From Euonymus europaeus (taxonomy: Eukaryota; Streptophyta; Magnoliopsida; Celastrales; Celastraceae), in assembly GCA_963580455.1 (NCBI GenBank), contig OY756971.1, positions 19,615,001-19,679,000 of the forward strand: a DNA stretch of 64,000 nt, given 5' to 3'. Below, in pieces: positions 1 through 11,811 of the stretch. The position numbers and the translations under genes were made by a program. The notes under the pieces were generated by a model. The model was given only the letters and a program-made list of their open reading frames with translations, made no database searches and was not told where the DNA came from. Numbering within the stretch: position 1 is the stretch's first letter; every line of letters begins with the position of its first letter.

Positions 1-2681
1 ATAGACCACAAAACAATGAAAAAAAACCTTGGAATAAGTTGTATGGTAAAATTGCTTCATATGAGGTATCTTTTTAGGGTTTTAAAGAAATTGGACCTGC
101 TTTAAAACTTGATAATTATTAAATATATCAAAGTGATGTGAGAACTGCAGAAATAGCTGTCTACAATTACAGCAATGTCAACACTAGTGTTTGGTTCTTT
201 TTATATTTTGCTTTATTCTTTCATCATACAACATGTACATGATGCATCAATTATATAAATAAATACAATGCTGAATTTGGTACGATGCGATTCATGAAAG
301 TAGCCCTGCCATACTCAGTACGATACATGAAAACTATGTTGTAGAATGTAGATTAATTTTTACGTCTGGTTCTTCAAGATGAACGGTATAAGACTATAAG
401 CGCATGACCTGCTATTCAAAATTAAAATTTTATTTTTCTGTGGTAATGTGTTTCTGGTGCATCAAGTATTTTCCTTCTTTGACATTCAGGTTAAGGAAAT
501 GGGTGGAGGAAGTAGGGCCCCGGATTCTTCCAATACAACTGAGCAGCCTATAGAGAAGAAAAAGGGGTTTGTAGATTGGATGAACTTGATAAAGCCTCCC
601 AATGAGGAAAAAGATCACTGGGTATTGTTTGAGTTGAAGATATATTTTCCCTTATTATATGACCACCCTGTTCGCGTGCCCCTTAAAGTCTATATTGGTT
701 CTTCAATGAAAGATAAAACTGTTTTATATACACCAATGCAATTTTTAAAGTATCTAAACAAATCTGTTATTGAGGTTTATATATTAATGTGTAAATGTTA
801 AGGTTTTGCTGATATAGATATTATCACCTTGATTCTTATCCTCAGGTCCCTGATGAAGCTGCTTCAAAGTGCATAGCATGTGGCACACACTTTGGGGCAT
901 TTGTTCGCCGGGTAACTTCATTGTTCAAAATAATGATAATTTCTTCATGCATCTTTTCTTGGTAAACCTTATACCTACTTTCATTGTCTTCAGCATCACT
1001 GTAGAAATTGCGGTGACATTTTCTGTGACAAGTGTACCAATGGTAGAGTCGCTCTTACTGCTGAGGAGAATGCTCAGCCCGTTCGTGTTTGTGACCGATG
1101 CATGGTATGTGCTTAGATTTCTATGATGACCTTTCGTATTTCTTTTGTTTGACCTCCTTTTATCATGGTTGCTGGAGTTATGATGGATTTTCTGGACCCT
1201 TTTTTAGTGAAAAGTCAATTGATAGTCATACTGCCATGTTACAAGTAGGGATAGCAACTTTGCGGGTAACAAGGGTGCCTGCTGTACCAGCCATGACAGA
1301 GGTTGGTATGGAAACCCTGTTGATGAGATGGATGGATGGGGGCAGGTATTAGGATGGTGGCCATCCTTAATACCTGGCGAGGCATGGCAGTGGTGATACA
1401 GGCCTTAATCCTCATCATTGGCTACCCTGTGCCCGTGTATTTCTGTATCTTTATTTTTTGTCTATATGTACAAATATAGTAATATGCCACAAATCTAGTA
1501 CTGTATTTGTGAATATTCACAATGTGGATTCAATAATGTTTTTCACGTTATAAATTATAAAAGTGGTTTTTCTCAAATCGGTTAGATGGAAAAACTTCTT
1601 GTGTGTGGTTGGATTAAAATTAATTCAATTTTGGATTATTAAGTTACTTAGAAGTTGGTGGAGACCAGAGATCGGGCTGGGTCCCAGTTTACATGGGGTG
1701 ACTCTTCTATCCCTGTCCCGGTTAACACGGGAAGGGGGTGGCGTCGCTATACTTCATAAGGACCTTATAATTATGTTTTGTGCCTTACCATGTCTTGAGT
1801 AAGTTGGGTGAACATCTTATTGTCCTTTATCAATATGGCTTGTGTTATTACTACTCTTAGGCCGAAGTGACCCAGCGACTAAGTAATGCGAAGGATGCAG
1901 CTAATAGACCTGCTGTGCAGAGTCATGAGGATCTTGCGAGGAAGCTTCAGGTAGACTATTCTTTCTGACCTGAGTAATATTTTCCTTGGTTGGTTGATAG
2001 CTGCTGCGTCTTCTTTTTCTTCTACTGCTGCATCTTTTATGTCTTCTTCCAACACTTCCTGTTGAGATTGAAGCACTAGTATTTTTATTTTTATTCTTTT
2101 TCGTTTTCCATGTTTTCTTTATTTTTACTGATTTTGTTCATGTGGCATCTTCTTCTTGTACCCTTCCACCTCTTCTTGAACTGTGGTGTTCATGTGTTGT
2201 GCGCTTATGTGGTTATATACTTCCTGGTTTTTTGTCTGATCATGAGATCACTTGTAATAGGAGGAGATGGAGAAGAATCGCAAGGCATCATCAGGTAACT
2301 TTTGTTCTCATGTGTGTTACGGAAAAAGTTTGATGGATGAGTCTAGTAGTGGGATTGGCTCCATATATGACCATGCAAATTATACCCTTGTTAATCATGT
2401 GCGCTTTTGTTTTCACAGGACCCAAGTCTGATGGAGCTGGGAGGCGGATGAGGGAAGTTGCCTGCCCTATATGTACCGTTCATTTACAGGTTAATTCGAT
2501 GTTCTTGCTCACCATTTTTCATTTTTTTTTTGGAATATTGGAGTTCATGTTTCTGTTAATTTATTTTCTAATGCTAAGCTGGCTGTTACGGCTAAAATTG
2601 CAGGTCCAGGTTCCCAGCTCGGGTTCTGAGACCATCGAATGTGGAGTTTGCCAGCATCCATTCCTTGTGAGTGCCCATTGA
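1..2681 (+). CDS. FREE1: FYVE zinc-finger protein, FREE1/FYVE1-like (5' end outside window)
   Basis: Exons read by eye: 1-65, 490-621, 846-911, 994-1104, 1861-1950, 2261-2294, 2419-2489 and 2604-2681 (stop TGA). All junctions are GT..AG and keep frame. The first 65 bases are coding (PWNKLYGKIASYE then a GT donor), so the gene starts left of the window. Joined, the visible part is about 215 residues. It holds the FYVE signature R-R-H-H-C-R-N-C-G (across the exon 846-911/994-1104 junction), with CxxC pairs for two zinc ions, then a coiled, charged stretch and a C-terminal CPIC...CGVC zinc-ribbon-like end. Proteins of this family bind phosphatidylinositol 3-phosphate on endosomes; FREE1 links to ESCRT and sorts ubiquitinated cargo into multivesicular bodies. 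The N-terminal low-complexity region expected in FREE1 is not visible. A shorter FYVE paralogue cannot be excluded. Confidence 0.85.
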
Positions 2682-3309
2682 CCCTCACAAGCTCTTTTAT
2701 GGGCCACGATGGCACCTGAATTCATTTTATTTATTAGACAAAAGCTATTGGCCTTTGTGTATCGTCTTTGTTATGCTGTTAAGACATTGTTTGTCAGATG
2801 TTGAGCTGGAGTTGATTTATAGTGTGCATACAAAAAGTTTTCTGGAGAAACCTTATTGGCTTATTTCATCAACTACTATAATAACTTACTGTATAAATCT
2901 GACATCTATATTTTAAATCTCCAGATGTATATTCTAGTTGTCTGTGATGTTGGACTGCATGTGTTTGTACTTGGGTGGGTGAACTAACGTTACCTTGAAC
3001 ATATTTTGTAAGCTCGATATATAAACAAGTCAAGCTCAAACAAGAGTTTGTTCGGCTTTTATGTTCATGAACAAACTCGTTTCTGGTTCGCGAAAAAAAT
3101 ATGTAGTGTTTTAAAAATGATTTCCTAAGCATGGGTTTTTGTTTTTTTGAACTAGGAAAGCACATTTATTGTGCTTTATTTTTTTTTTGATAATGTATTG
3201 GTGAACAATCTCGGTAAACATTTACATGCTCAGTATTAGCTTCACAAAAACTCATTTGCAATAATCTATCAAAGCTTAAGCTTGGTCAAAGCTTGAGCTG
3301 CCTTTATCT
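2682..3309. other. 3' flank of the FYVE gene, no gene seen
   Basis: AT-rich sequence following the FYVE stop codon, probably its 3' UTR and spacer. Short open frames here have no recognisable product. Confidence 0.5.
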
Positions 3310-3750
3310 CACATTTGGTTGAGAGTGAATTTAAGATGAGAATAAGTTTAAGATAAGTGGAATATGAATTTATTGAGAGAAGAATAAATAGGGGTGAATG
3401 AGTTTAAAGATAAAATTTATACGTTTAGTTGAATGTGAGAATGAACATGAGTTTTGGTTTGAATGGTTTGAGTGAGAGGTCTTGTGTTCGAGTCTCCTTT
3501 CTACCAATTTGAGTGAGATTTATCACCATTATGGTGAGAGTTGTAAAAGGGAGAAGGCTATTTCCCTTTGTGTAGCCGATCGGGCCATTGAGCCTCTGTG
3601 TTTGTGTTGAGTATTCTCTCATTGATATCAAAAAAAAAAGTTGATAAATTTAAATTGAAACGAAATTTATCGTTTTAAAAAATATGATATTCTATGTTCA
3701 TGGGCTGTATTTTATATAAAATAAATAAGAGAATGAACAAAACGTGGGAT
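3310..3750. repeat. MITE-like repeat, family 1 copy a (split by a SINE)
   Basis: The stretch with 'gaatttaagatgagaataag', 'gagtttaaagataaaattta' and 'gttttggtttgaatg' recurs, diverged, at 4248-4628 in the same orientation. The copy is interrupted at about 3474-3640 by SINE-like sequence and resumes with 'ttgataaattt'. The ends are not sharply defined and there is no coding capacity, so the class (short non-autonomous DNA element) is inferred. Confidence 0.5.
3474..3640 (+). mobile_element. tRNA-derived SINE-like insertion
   Basis: It contains a Pol III B-box-like GTTCGAGTC at 3486-3494 preceded by GAGAGGTCTTGT, and ends in a run of ten A (3630-3639). It interrupts the family 1 repeat, as comparison with 4248-4628 shows. 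The same 'gagaggtcttgtgttcga' core occurs on the minus strand near 61604-61630. No clear A box or target duplication was found, so it is probably 5'-truncated. Confidence 0.5.
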
Positions 3751-4247
3751 TAAAGTTTGAACTATGAGTTTAGCTTGAACGTAAAATATTAAAATCTCAA
3801 ACTCATATAAAGCTGGGCTCGAGTTTGGCCTCGCCTAGAAACTTAACAAACGAGCCGATGCCGGTTTAATTACTGTAGTGAGTTGGCCTTCTGCAGGCCC
3901 ATTACATTACCTAAGCCGCCAACCCATTTTAACCATGTCGGTCCAAGATGCAGATTTTGGTGAAATTTGTTTTACTACTAAGATTAAAAAAGAGAAAGGA
4001 AAAATGGTAAAAAAATGTATTGCGAAAGGATTTAAATACCTCCCACAACAATAAGTGGGCCATCGATTGTGTAAATGGACATTGACCCGAAACGGCAAAG
4101 GGGGCGGAAGGTCAATTGTCGGATCTCTCTTTCAAGTTGGGCGAATTGCACCGCATCACAAGTCACAACTACAACTCCATCAAGTTGATAAGACAGTGTA
4201 CTACAGTGCTAATCCAGAATGCCTCAGAATAAAAAGGACTAACCCTC

Positions 4248-4628
4248 GTTTAGTTAAAAGTAGTTAAAGGGAGGAAATGAGTTTAAGTTGACTATGAGCA
4301 TGAGTTTATTGAGAGAGGAAAATAGAGAGAGGTGAATGTGTTTGAAGATAAAATTGTATATGTTTGATTAATGTGAGAATAAGAATGAATTTTGGTTTGA
4401 ATGAATTGTAATAAAAATAGATAAAAATAGTGTATTTCTCTTTTTCGAATAAATTGATAATTTTATGTGATTTTAATTGAAAGATAAAATTGTCATTTAA
4501 AAAAAATCTCTACAATGGGAGAATAGGGGACATGAGCTCCATGTTTTATACAAATCAAACAAAGAGAATGAGTTTTGGCAAAACTCATTCCCTTGCCTCA
4601 CCTCCTATTCTCTCCAGTCAAACATGGG
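4248..4628. repeat. MITE-like repeat, family 1 copy b
   Basis: Diverged direct copy of 3310-3750 lacking the SINE insertion. The ends read 'ctcgtttagtt' and 'agtcaaacatgggg', which look like degenerate inverted ends. There is no coding content. Confidence 0.45.
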
Positions 4629-6104
4629 GTGAGTGTAATAAATACAACCGAGTGTAATAAATACAACCGAGAGCAATAGAGCACATTGTTTATAGTTACT
4701 TACTAAGCACTGTCGCTTTTGATATCAACTGTGACAAGTACGGATGAAGCAAGTCGATAGAATTTGCATCTTGGTGCAAAAATAAGCTGGCAGAGTGACG
4801 TGGTGTTTTAAATATTTTGTCAAGAATGATGTCACACACCTCTTAACTCGTTGGAAGCGAATTCTGGGCTTTGAGAAATTGCAGAGTCTCCAAATCCGAC
4901 AAGCATAGTGGACAATCCATATCAACGGGCTAAGAGCACATATAAATATTTTTATTAACTTTTAAATTGGGTCTCATGTCTATTACACAGAGAATGATCC
5001 TACCTACTTATTTATATCAACAAAATATGACTTCCAATATAATAATATAGCAAAACACATCTCTTAATACAATTTTCAATTTTTCATTAGTCAAGTCATT
5101 AACATTTCATTCCTGATATTATTTTTTCACTAAAATTAATATTCAGTTTAACCTTTGTTATCCAAAAGCTGAGTCACAAACTCATTCATATCAGTAATAC
5201 ACATATTTCAATATAGTCGCATCGACAAAAACATACATTTTCATACATTATCTCTTCCCCACTAACTTCTTATTATTTATTATTGTATGTGCTGTAATCT
5301 GTAAATCTTATCAGTGTATGGACATCTTTCATAACTCTGTTAAGTTCGCTAATGATAACTACTGAATTAATCTACTGCTTAAACAGAATACCCACATGTC
5401 ATATCTCTGTACCTTTTTCCATCTATAGCTTGGTCTGGGGTTGCCTGATTTGCTAATAAATTCAAAGAAAGTCATTTAAAGACAGTCCTTGTTCCGCTGC
5501 TCAACAGACACCAAATTGTGATGGAGAATTTGATATTCGCATTCAATTAAGATGAAACATGCCTAATAAAAAAATATATATAACTTTTTTTCTCCTATAA
5601 TAACAACATATAAACTTGTTATTTGGACATTCGATATTATATGAGTATAAATTCGAGCTATCAGGATAGCGCGCTTATAAATTTTCCATCACATGACATG
5701 ATAAGTTGAATTCAAATCGAGCACATACCACGAAGTTATTTCTCATTGTCATAATCGAACTCAAAACTTTTCAAATTCATATTGGTTTTTGGACAAATAA
5801 AATTCTCCACTTGATCACTGAATTTGTTATAAAAATTATACAAATCTTAGCTACTTCTTTTGTATGGTTCACAGCTAGATTATCTCATCTTTTATTATTG
5901 GAGTGTCCTTATTACAACAGAAACTTTCAGTGGACAGATTTTTCATTAATTTTCCTTTCTTTATAATTCCATATACCGAGAGACCAATATCTATATATAG
6001 ATATTATATATGTGTGTGTGTTTATCCTTTACATTTCCTCCATCAACTCTATTTTTTTGGGTTACTACAATTCCAAGAAGTAGTAATAAATAGTTCTTGA
6101 AGCA
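4629..6104. other. AT-rich intergenic stretch upstream of the GDSL relic
   Basis: No gene is supported. A region near 5040-5080 ('caaaacacatctcttaatac') resembles the dispersed repeat seen at 32.5 kb and 54.1 kb. TATATATAG near 5994 and a (TG)n run near 6010 lie just upstream of the GDSL start and may be the old promoter. Confidence 0.4.
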
Positions 6105-7299
6105 ATGAAACTCTACTTGCCCATCTCTTCAGCAGCAGCTTTGTTGTTGATATGTGTGTTGGTGGGTGTTCGTTTAAGGAGAAGTGAAAGTGTAATTAAG
6201 CTTCCAGGGAACAACACAGTACCAGCAGTGATTAATAGTGTTCTGAGACTCAATAATGGATACTGGTAACAACAACAGGCTCACAACTCCTGCCAGATCT
6301 AACTTCCCTCCTTATGGGAGGGAATTTAAAGGTGGAATACCAACTGGAAGATTCTCCAATGGAAAAGTCCCTGCTGATTTTATAGGTTTGTATTCAAACC
6401 TCCCTTCTCTCTCTCTCTCTGACATGTGTGTGTATATATATGTATTAAATGGTGTACAATGTTTGGTCATACATATATATATATAAAATGTGGGAAGTGT
6501 TATTGGTCAGATCTTTGGTTCCCCGGATACAATCTAAGGGAGTCGCAGGTCGCCTAATTGGACACTAAAACATTCTGTTGTTGTGTGTTGTGGTTCTGCA
6601 TGTTTGATTGTTGATTTTTTTTTCTTCCTGAAAATGTTACTACTGAGTTCCAACAAATTTGGAACCTCAAATTCAAACTAATCCATTACTGATTTTTGAA
6701 TTTCAGTTGAAGAACTGGGGATTAAAGAGCTCTTGCAGGCATATCAAGATCCGAATTTACAACCTAAAGATCTCCTCACCGGTGTAAACTTTGCCTCCGG
6801 CGGCGCAGGCTATGATCCTTTGACATCACAAGTAACCGTAAGAACACATCACACATTCTCTAATTATGATCAATCTGGGTATATATTTTCATAGTTTTCA
6901 GCCTCTAATCTCAAGTTTTTGTTGCTTTTCCCTTTGGTATGTGAATCAGATGTGCTATTCATTGGCGGATCAGTTAAACCAATTCAAAGAATACAAAGGA
7001 AAAGTGAAAGGGATTGTCGGTGAAGCCGGGGCAAGTAACCTTCTAGCTCTGTCTCTGGTCTTTGTGGTAGCAAGCAGCAATGACATTGCTGTTACATACT
7101 ACGATTCTCGTATTAGGCAAGCACATTATGACATTGGAACCTACACTGACATTGTGGTCCGACTGGCTTCCGATTATGTTAAGGTAACTTCCATGATCCT
7201 CGAATTTCTAAGTTTCAGCAAAAAAAAAATCTTTTGTATGAGTTATAATCGTTGAATGTGTATTCAAAGGAATTATATGGCGTCGGAATAACCAAATAA
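6105..7299 (+). pseudogene. GDSL esterase/lipase relic (EXL-like), catalytic serine block broken
   Basis: Exons by similarity: 6105-6385, 6707-6837, 6950-7183, and a remnant of exon 4 from 7270. The start encodes a signal peptide (MKLYLPISSAAALLLICVLV). Family blocks are clear: [37 protein letters not shown] and SLADQLNQFKEYKGK. Three lesions are visible. About four extra bases near 6228-6234 shift the frame after VPAVI. A TGA stands where block I needs the Gly of GDS (VF-stop-DSIMDTG). Exon 4 reads ELYGVGITK then TAA, and what follows loses similarity, so the DxxH catalytic block is gone. GDSL enzymes hydrolyse esters and lipids, often extracellularly, but this copy cannot make one. Confidence 0.85.
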
Positions 7300-8232
7300 A
7301 AAAATCCACTTTTGGAAGAGCCCAACCATTCCATACCTTTGTTAGAGCCGGATCAAGAACTTGCACATCTAGGCTAGAAGCCGCTTCAGTGAGTGATCTT
7401 ACTGAGTAACCATCATCAACTGTGAATTTCTAGATGAGCCGATCCTTCTTCGATGGACAAAAATACATATGCCCTATAAGATTAAACAATTCAGTGGCCA
7501 GAAGCTCTTCCCATTGAAATAAGGCAAGGCTCTACTCTGCTCCAAGGAATTTGCCATCTCTAGCTTGGATTACTATTGAGAAGTCCAAAGCCCGGCCCAA
7601 GCTCAGACCCATATAATTTATGGGCTAAGCCTATGCTGCTATTTTTGTTTCAAGCTTACCTCAATCCGGGCTTAGGCCTAGGCCGGACTTGATCCCAAAA
7701 TTTCTGGACCGGCTTGATCAGATGTCGAGCCTTAATCCTTAATCGTGGCCGTGAGTTGAGCAATGTAAGCCCAAATTTAGACTTAAGTCAGTTACTTAGT
7801 TTGTGTTTGGTAGAATGTAAATTTTAGTAACATATGAGCTGTAAAACGTATAAATTATGACTTATATTTTACGAGTTTGAATATATAATTTTTTTCAAAA
7901 TTTAACATGCATTTTAAAAAATAAAAGAGAAAATGTGTGTGAAAAAAACAGACAATTGAAGACAATTTTAAGTGTGCCTCACCAGTGTTGAGATGAGTGG
8001 ACAGGACGTGTCAGAGCTTGAGAAAATAAGCTTATAAATTAGGGAACACTCCACCACCAAATGGAGTCTTAAAAGTCCAACTTATCTGCGTCGTTTCTGA
8101 TAAAAAATAATGAATGATGCATACCTTATTTACACCCCTAATAAATAATAGTAAATTTTCTAGCAAGCGTATGGTGAAATTCTATGTTAATTTCCGCTTT
8201 TACCCATCGCGGATCACCGGGTGTTCTTGTCC
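7300..8232. other. Spacer between GDSL relic and SKP1
   Basis: Holds GGCCC-rich sequence (7590-7760) similar in style to 40580-40690. A stretch at 7800-7960 ('gtttggtagaatgtaaattt', 'tttttttcaaaattt') resembles the interior of the MITE at 33178-33564. No gene is supported. Confidence 0.4.
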
Positions 8233-8240
8233 TATAAATA
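8233..8240 (+). promoter_or_regulatory. TATA box of SKP1
   Basis: TATAAATA about 126 bases before the SKP1 start codon, followed by a CT-rich leader typical of plant 5' UTRs. The position is inferred from sequence only. Confidence 0.55.
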
Positions 8241-8325
8241 AATATGCGTCGGTCATCAATTCTTCTCTATATCCGGTCCAAGAATTATCGGACCCGTTCT
8301 CTCTATCTCTTCTCTGTTTCTCTGC

Positions 8326-8340
8326 TAGGGTTAGGGTTCT
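8326..8340 (+). promoter_or_regulatory. Telo-box-like motif in the SKP1 leader
   Basis: TAGGGTTAGGGTT lies in the CT-rich leader 25 bases before the ATG. Telo boxes (AAACCCTA on either strand) are common near plant genes for translation and the cell cycle. Function here is inferred. Confidence 0.5.
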
Positions 8341-8365
8341 CACTAAGCAGTACTTCTTATCAATC

Positions 8366-10301
8366 ATGTCAACTAGCAGGAAAATCACTCTGAAGAGTTC
8401 CGACGGAGAGAATTTTGAGGTAGACGAGGCGGTGGCCTTGGAATCTCAGACTATTAAGCACATGATCGAGGACGACTGTGCGGATAACGGGATCCCGCTT
8501 CCCAACGTCACCAGCAAGATCCTCTCGAAGGTTATCGAGTACTGCAAGAAGCACGTCGACGCTGCGAAGGTTGAGGATCGCCCCGCGAATTCTGACGATG
8601 AACTCAAGGCTTGGGACTCCGAGTTCGTTAAGGTCGACCAGGCCACCCTCTTCGATCTCATCCTGGTCCGTACCTCGTTGATCTCTCTTTTTGAGGGTTT
8701 CTATTTTTAGCCTGTGTTGGTTTGCTTTTGATCCCTATTTTTGGGTTTTCGATTTTGTTTCTTATAATGATATTCTCTGATTATTAATTTTTCCCTTTTG
8801 ATTTGATGGCCCTCGTGGTGGTATTCTCTTTCTTCCCCCGATATATTGTCATTTTATGTTGGAAGTTGAATGTTTCTCTGAGATGCTACTTGCAATTTTC
8901 TGTGCTATAGAAATGGGGTAGTACTTTTGGTAAGCTTGAAAGCATATATTGTCATTATTTTTTGATAGAATGTTGATTGCACTTTCCTTTGAAACCATGA
9001 GAGCCATCATGGGCGTTTGTGTTCAACTTATTTTTGTTTCTCTGGCTTTTATGCTTTAAACGTGATCTGTGGAATGTTACATCATGAATAAATGAACTTG
9101 CATATGAGTTTGGAGGGTAATGTCAACGTATTAATTGTTTCTTTCAGCTCTATCTTGTATCCATTGGTGAATTGCTTCTACTTGGAGCCAGATGGTCTTA
9201 TAAGTTATATGGGATTTATTTCAATGTGCTGACATGCGGGAAGTTAGCTGATTCAGCCTTTGAAAATGATTAAATTTTGTGTGTTGTTTTATTTTTTGTT
9301 TTAGATGGTCAAGCTATTGTTTAATTGCTTATATTTTGTCTCCTGTTGCTATGTTAAGGTTATCAAATTGGGTGTAAACATTGATATATGAGTCTGATAA
9401 TGCTGGTTCGTGTTAAGCATGAACACTTTTTTTTAATTTTTTTTTGAGATCTTGTACTGGTTCACTTAATGGGTTCCATTTTCATTAAAGCCTTTTCCGG
9501 TGATTGGGGAGGTTTTTTTTCTTTTTTTAAATCTAAGTATTGTGTGAACGAGGCAGAGTGATGAAAATAACCTTGGAAAGGGCATCTTTGTTAATGGAAA
9601 ATTAGTTGAGTATAGGGTGTTTCTGTATTTCTTCTACTTGTTTTTTGCTCGATTCTTCTGTCTCTTGTTGCCAACATTTATCAGGGGTTCGTCTGCCATT
9701 GTACATGATTGACATGTTATTCCAATGTATTTAGAGAAAAATATCAGGGCTTTTATGTTTTTTAGTCACTTGTGTATCCCTCTTTTGCATATGGAATGTG
9801 TAGTATACTTTTGGGACTTGCTCCTCACCTCGTGGCAGGGGTCTATATTCTGTCTTGTTTCTTGAAGCTTCTGCTTGGGTTTCTTGGTTGAAATTGTCAG
9901 ATGAGAGTAGCGTTCACATCAGGTTTCCCTCAAGGCCATGCAATATGCACCTTGTGCTTGTTTGGATATGCACAATGTTGACATAGTATTTGGGTTAACT
10001 GGAATTTTTTGAACTCTGGTTTATTCATCTGCGCTTGTGCATTTTGCATGTATGCTCCTGCATTATTATGCTGCATTTTTCGTTGGTAAACCATCTTTAA
10101 TTTGAGATTTTTTTTCCTGATTTGCAGGCTGCCAACTATCTCAATATCAAGAGCTTGCTGGACCTTACTTGCCAGACAGTGGCAGATATGATTAAGGGAA
10201 AAACACCAGAGGAGATACGGAAGACTTTCAACATCAAGAATGATTTTACACCAGAAGAAGAAGAGGAGGTTCGTCGGGAGAACCAGTGGGCTTTTGAGTG
10301 A
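8366..10301 (+). CDS. SKP1: SKP1-like protein, SCF ubiquitin ligase adaptor
   Basis: Two exons: 8366-8665 and 10128-10301 (stop TGA), giving 157 residues, the usual plant SKP1 length. The 1,462-base intron falls after ...LFDLIL, a typical place. The N-terminal Skp1/POZ fold starts [20 protein letters not shown] and includes [11 protein letters not shown]. The C-terminal half ends [13 protein letters not shown], the conserved F-box-binding tail. SKP1 bridges cullin-1 to F-box proteins in nucleus and cytosol. The ATG at 8366 is chosen because [12 protein letters not shown] matches family starts; upstream in-frame ATGs lie before the TATA box. The ORF is intact. A hAT element sits 275 bases after the stop and may lie in or beside the 3' UTR. 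Confidence 0.96.
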
Positions 10302-10576
10302 AAACACAAGTTTTAAAAAAAAACTATTTACATTGTTTCTTCCCTTTATTTTGTGTTGGACATGGATGGCTGTATCCGTAATGGACTCGTGTAAAACTCT
10401 GTAGTACTGTTTTAATTCTTGCTCTGGAGGTCTCTTCTGAAAAAACAGCTGCTATTCTGATGTTTCTTGTATCTCTTTAATTATGTTAATATGGTGGAAT
10501 ATGTTGTCCCTTAGTCTCGCTTCGGTTATCTCGATTTGTTTTATGGTTACCAACCCCTGTTTTATTTATTTATTTT

Positions 10577-11309
10577 GGTGAATGCTATTGGCACTCCACT
10601 TTTTTCTAGTGACACCCCTAAACACACCAAAAAGCTCTAGTATTGTATAACCTCACCCGCCAACACTGTTTGAGAGACATTATTTTCCTCCCTCTCTGTT
10701 TTTGCTCTTTCTCTTCTCTGTTTCTACTCTTTCTCGGTTTTTATGTTCCAAGTACTGCAAAGCTTGATAAAGAAGTGCGGGAAGAAGAAGATATCTGGGA
10801 GGAGGGTAGGATTGGATCAGTGGAGAAAGAGGGCACGAGCATAGCCAATAAACTCGATGAGGCTACTGTGCTTACATCAACTTCTGGTAAGGGGAGTGAT
10901 GATACCCCTGAATGCAGTAACAAAAGTTCTGATGTCAATGATTCCATAGATCGCGAAGGTAGAACTGACACTCGCCCCTTTAGAAATGAGCTTTGGGGTG
11001 AAGCTCCTGTGCTGAAGTGGAATTTGTCATTGGATACTTGGGGGTCGAATGGGGATGTTTTGGCTAACCAAAGAGGCTTGGAGCTTCAAAGTCACTGGGG
11101 TAGGGTAGACTATGATGCAGTTATTCCAGCAGAAAAAATTGCAGATTCTTTCCCATAGTCTTATTCATGTATATTTCTTTTGGAATGTAATAGGATATTT
11201 AAGAAATATTAATGACATGGGATGGTACAAGAATTTTTATCATTTTTACTGGGATTTTTCTGGAAATGGGGTGTCACTAGGAAAAAGTGGAGTGCCAATA
11301 GCACTCACC
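10577..11309 (+). mobile_element. Non-autonomous hAT-type element, copy A, carrying an ORF
   Basis: It starts GGTGAATGCTATTGGCAC and ends with the inverse (GTGCCAATAGCACTCACC); the terminal inverted repeats extend about 42 bases with few mismatches. Flanks are 8-base direct repeats TTTATTTT (10569-10576 and 11310-11317), the hAT signature, though low in complexity here. The 733-base body matches copy B (14203-14919) in inverse orientation with few differences. It contains an open frame ending at 11158 but no transposase. Confidence 0.85.
10643..11158 (+). CDS. ORF inside hAT copy A, unknown product
   Basis: A 171-codon frame starting MYNLTRQHC and ending IPAEKIADSFP. From VPSTAKLDKEV onward it is acidic and Ser/Thr-rich (KLDEATVLTSTSGK, LKWNLSLDTWGSNGDV). 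The same frame stays open in copy B from about VREEEE to the identical stop, with one extra Glu codon and a few substitutions. In copy B a 2-base difference upstream puts the MYN start out of frame. I do not recognise the source. It may be a captured host gene fragment or an old element gene, and nothing shows that it is translated. Confidence 0.4.
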   Translation: MYNLTRQHCLRDIIFLPLCFCSFSSLFLLFLGFYVPSTAKLDKEVREEEDIWEEGRIGSVEKEGTSIANKLDEATVLTSTSGKGSDDTPECSNKSSDVNDSIDREGRTDTRPFRNELWGEAPVLKWNLSLDTWGSNGDVLANQRGLELQSHWGRVDYDAVIPAEKIADSFP

Positions 11310-11811
11310 TTTATTTTTGCTCGCCACATGATGTCTTAAATGATGTGCTATTGTGGGTGCTGCTTTGTTGCATTGCTGAAACTTGGGTTTGCCCCTGCAA
11401 GCTCCTCTCTTATGAAGGTTGAGCCTTGGACGGAAAACAGGGAAAGCCATCCTATGCAACTTAAAATCTATTGGTGTCATTGAGGATAAAAGTATAAAGG
11501 AAAAAAGTTTCTTAGCACTCAATAATTATTCTTGTGAAGATCGTGGCGATTATAACTTTTTTGCCAAACGAATTTAACTAATGATACAAAACTGTAAGAG
11601 CACCAGCTGATCCTTCAGTCTCTTGACTGACCACTAGAAATGTTTAAAGAGTAGAAAGGCGAACCTGATGGGGAGTGTCTCAAGCACCAATGATGGAGGG
11701 ATTCTAGTTACCCATGCAATTTAGCGAGGCAGCAGATGCTTTTGATTGTTGCATTCTCTCGAGGTACAAGTCCAGAGATGATTCCAAGTATTCCAATTGC
11801 TAAGCCTAAAT
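11310..11811. other. Spacer between hAT copy A and the Abitram-like gene
   Basis: Probably the 3' UTR and terminator zone of the minus-strand Abitram-like gene. No other gene is seen. Confidence 0.4.

Noticed and set aside
448..801. 117-codon frame reading past the FYVE exon
   Set aside because: Only the part to 621 is coding. The rest is intron after a GT donor; the next exon restores the family sequence.
4055..4267. 70-codon basic open frame
   Set aside because: No family features, no splice or promoter support, and partly overlaps a dispersed repeat.
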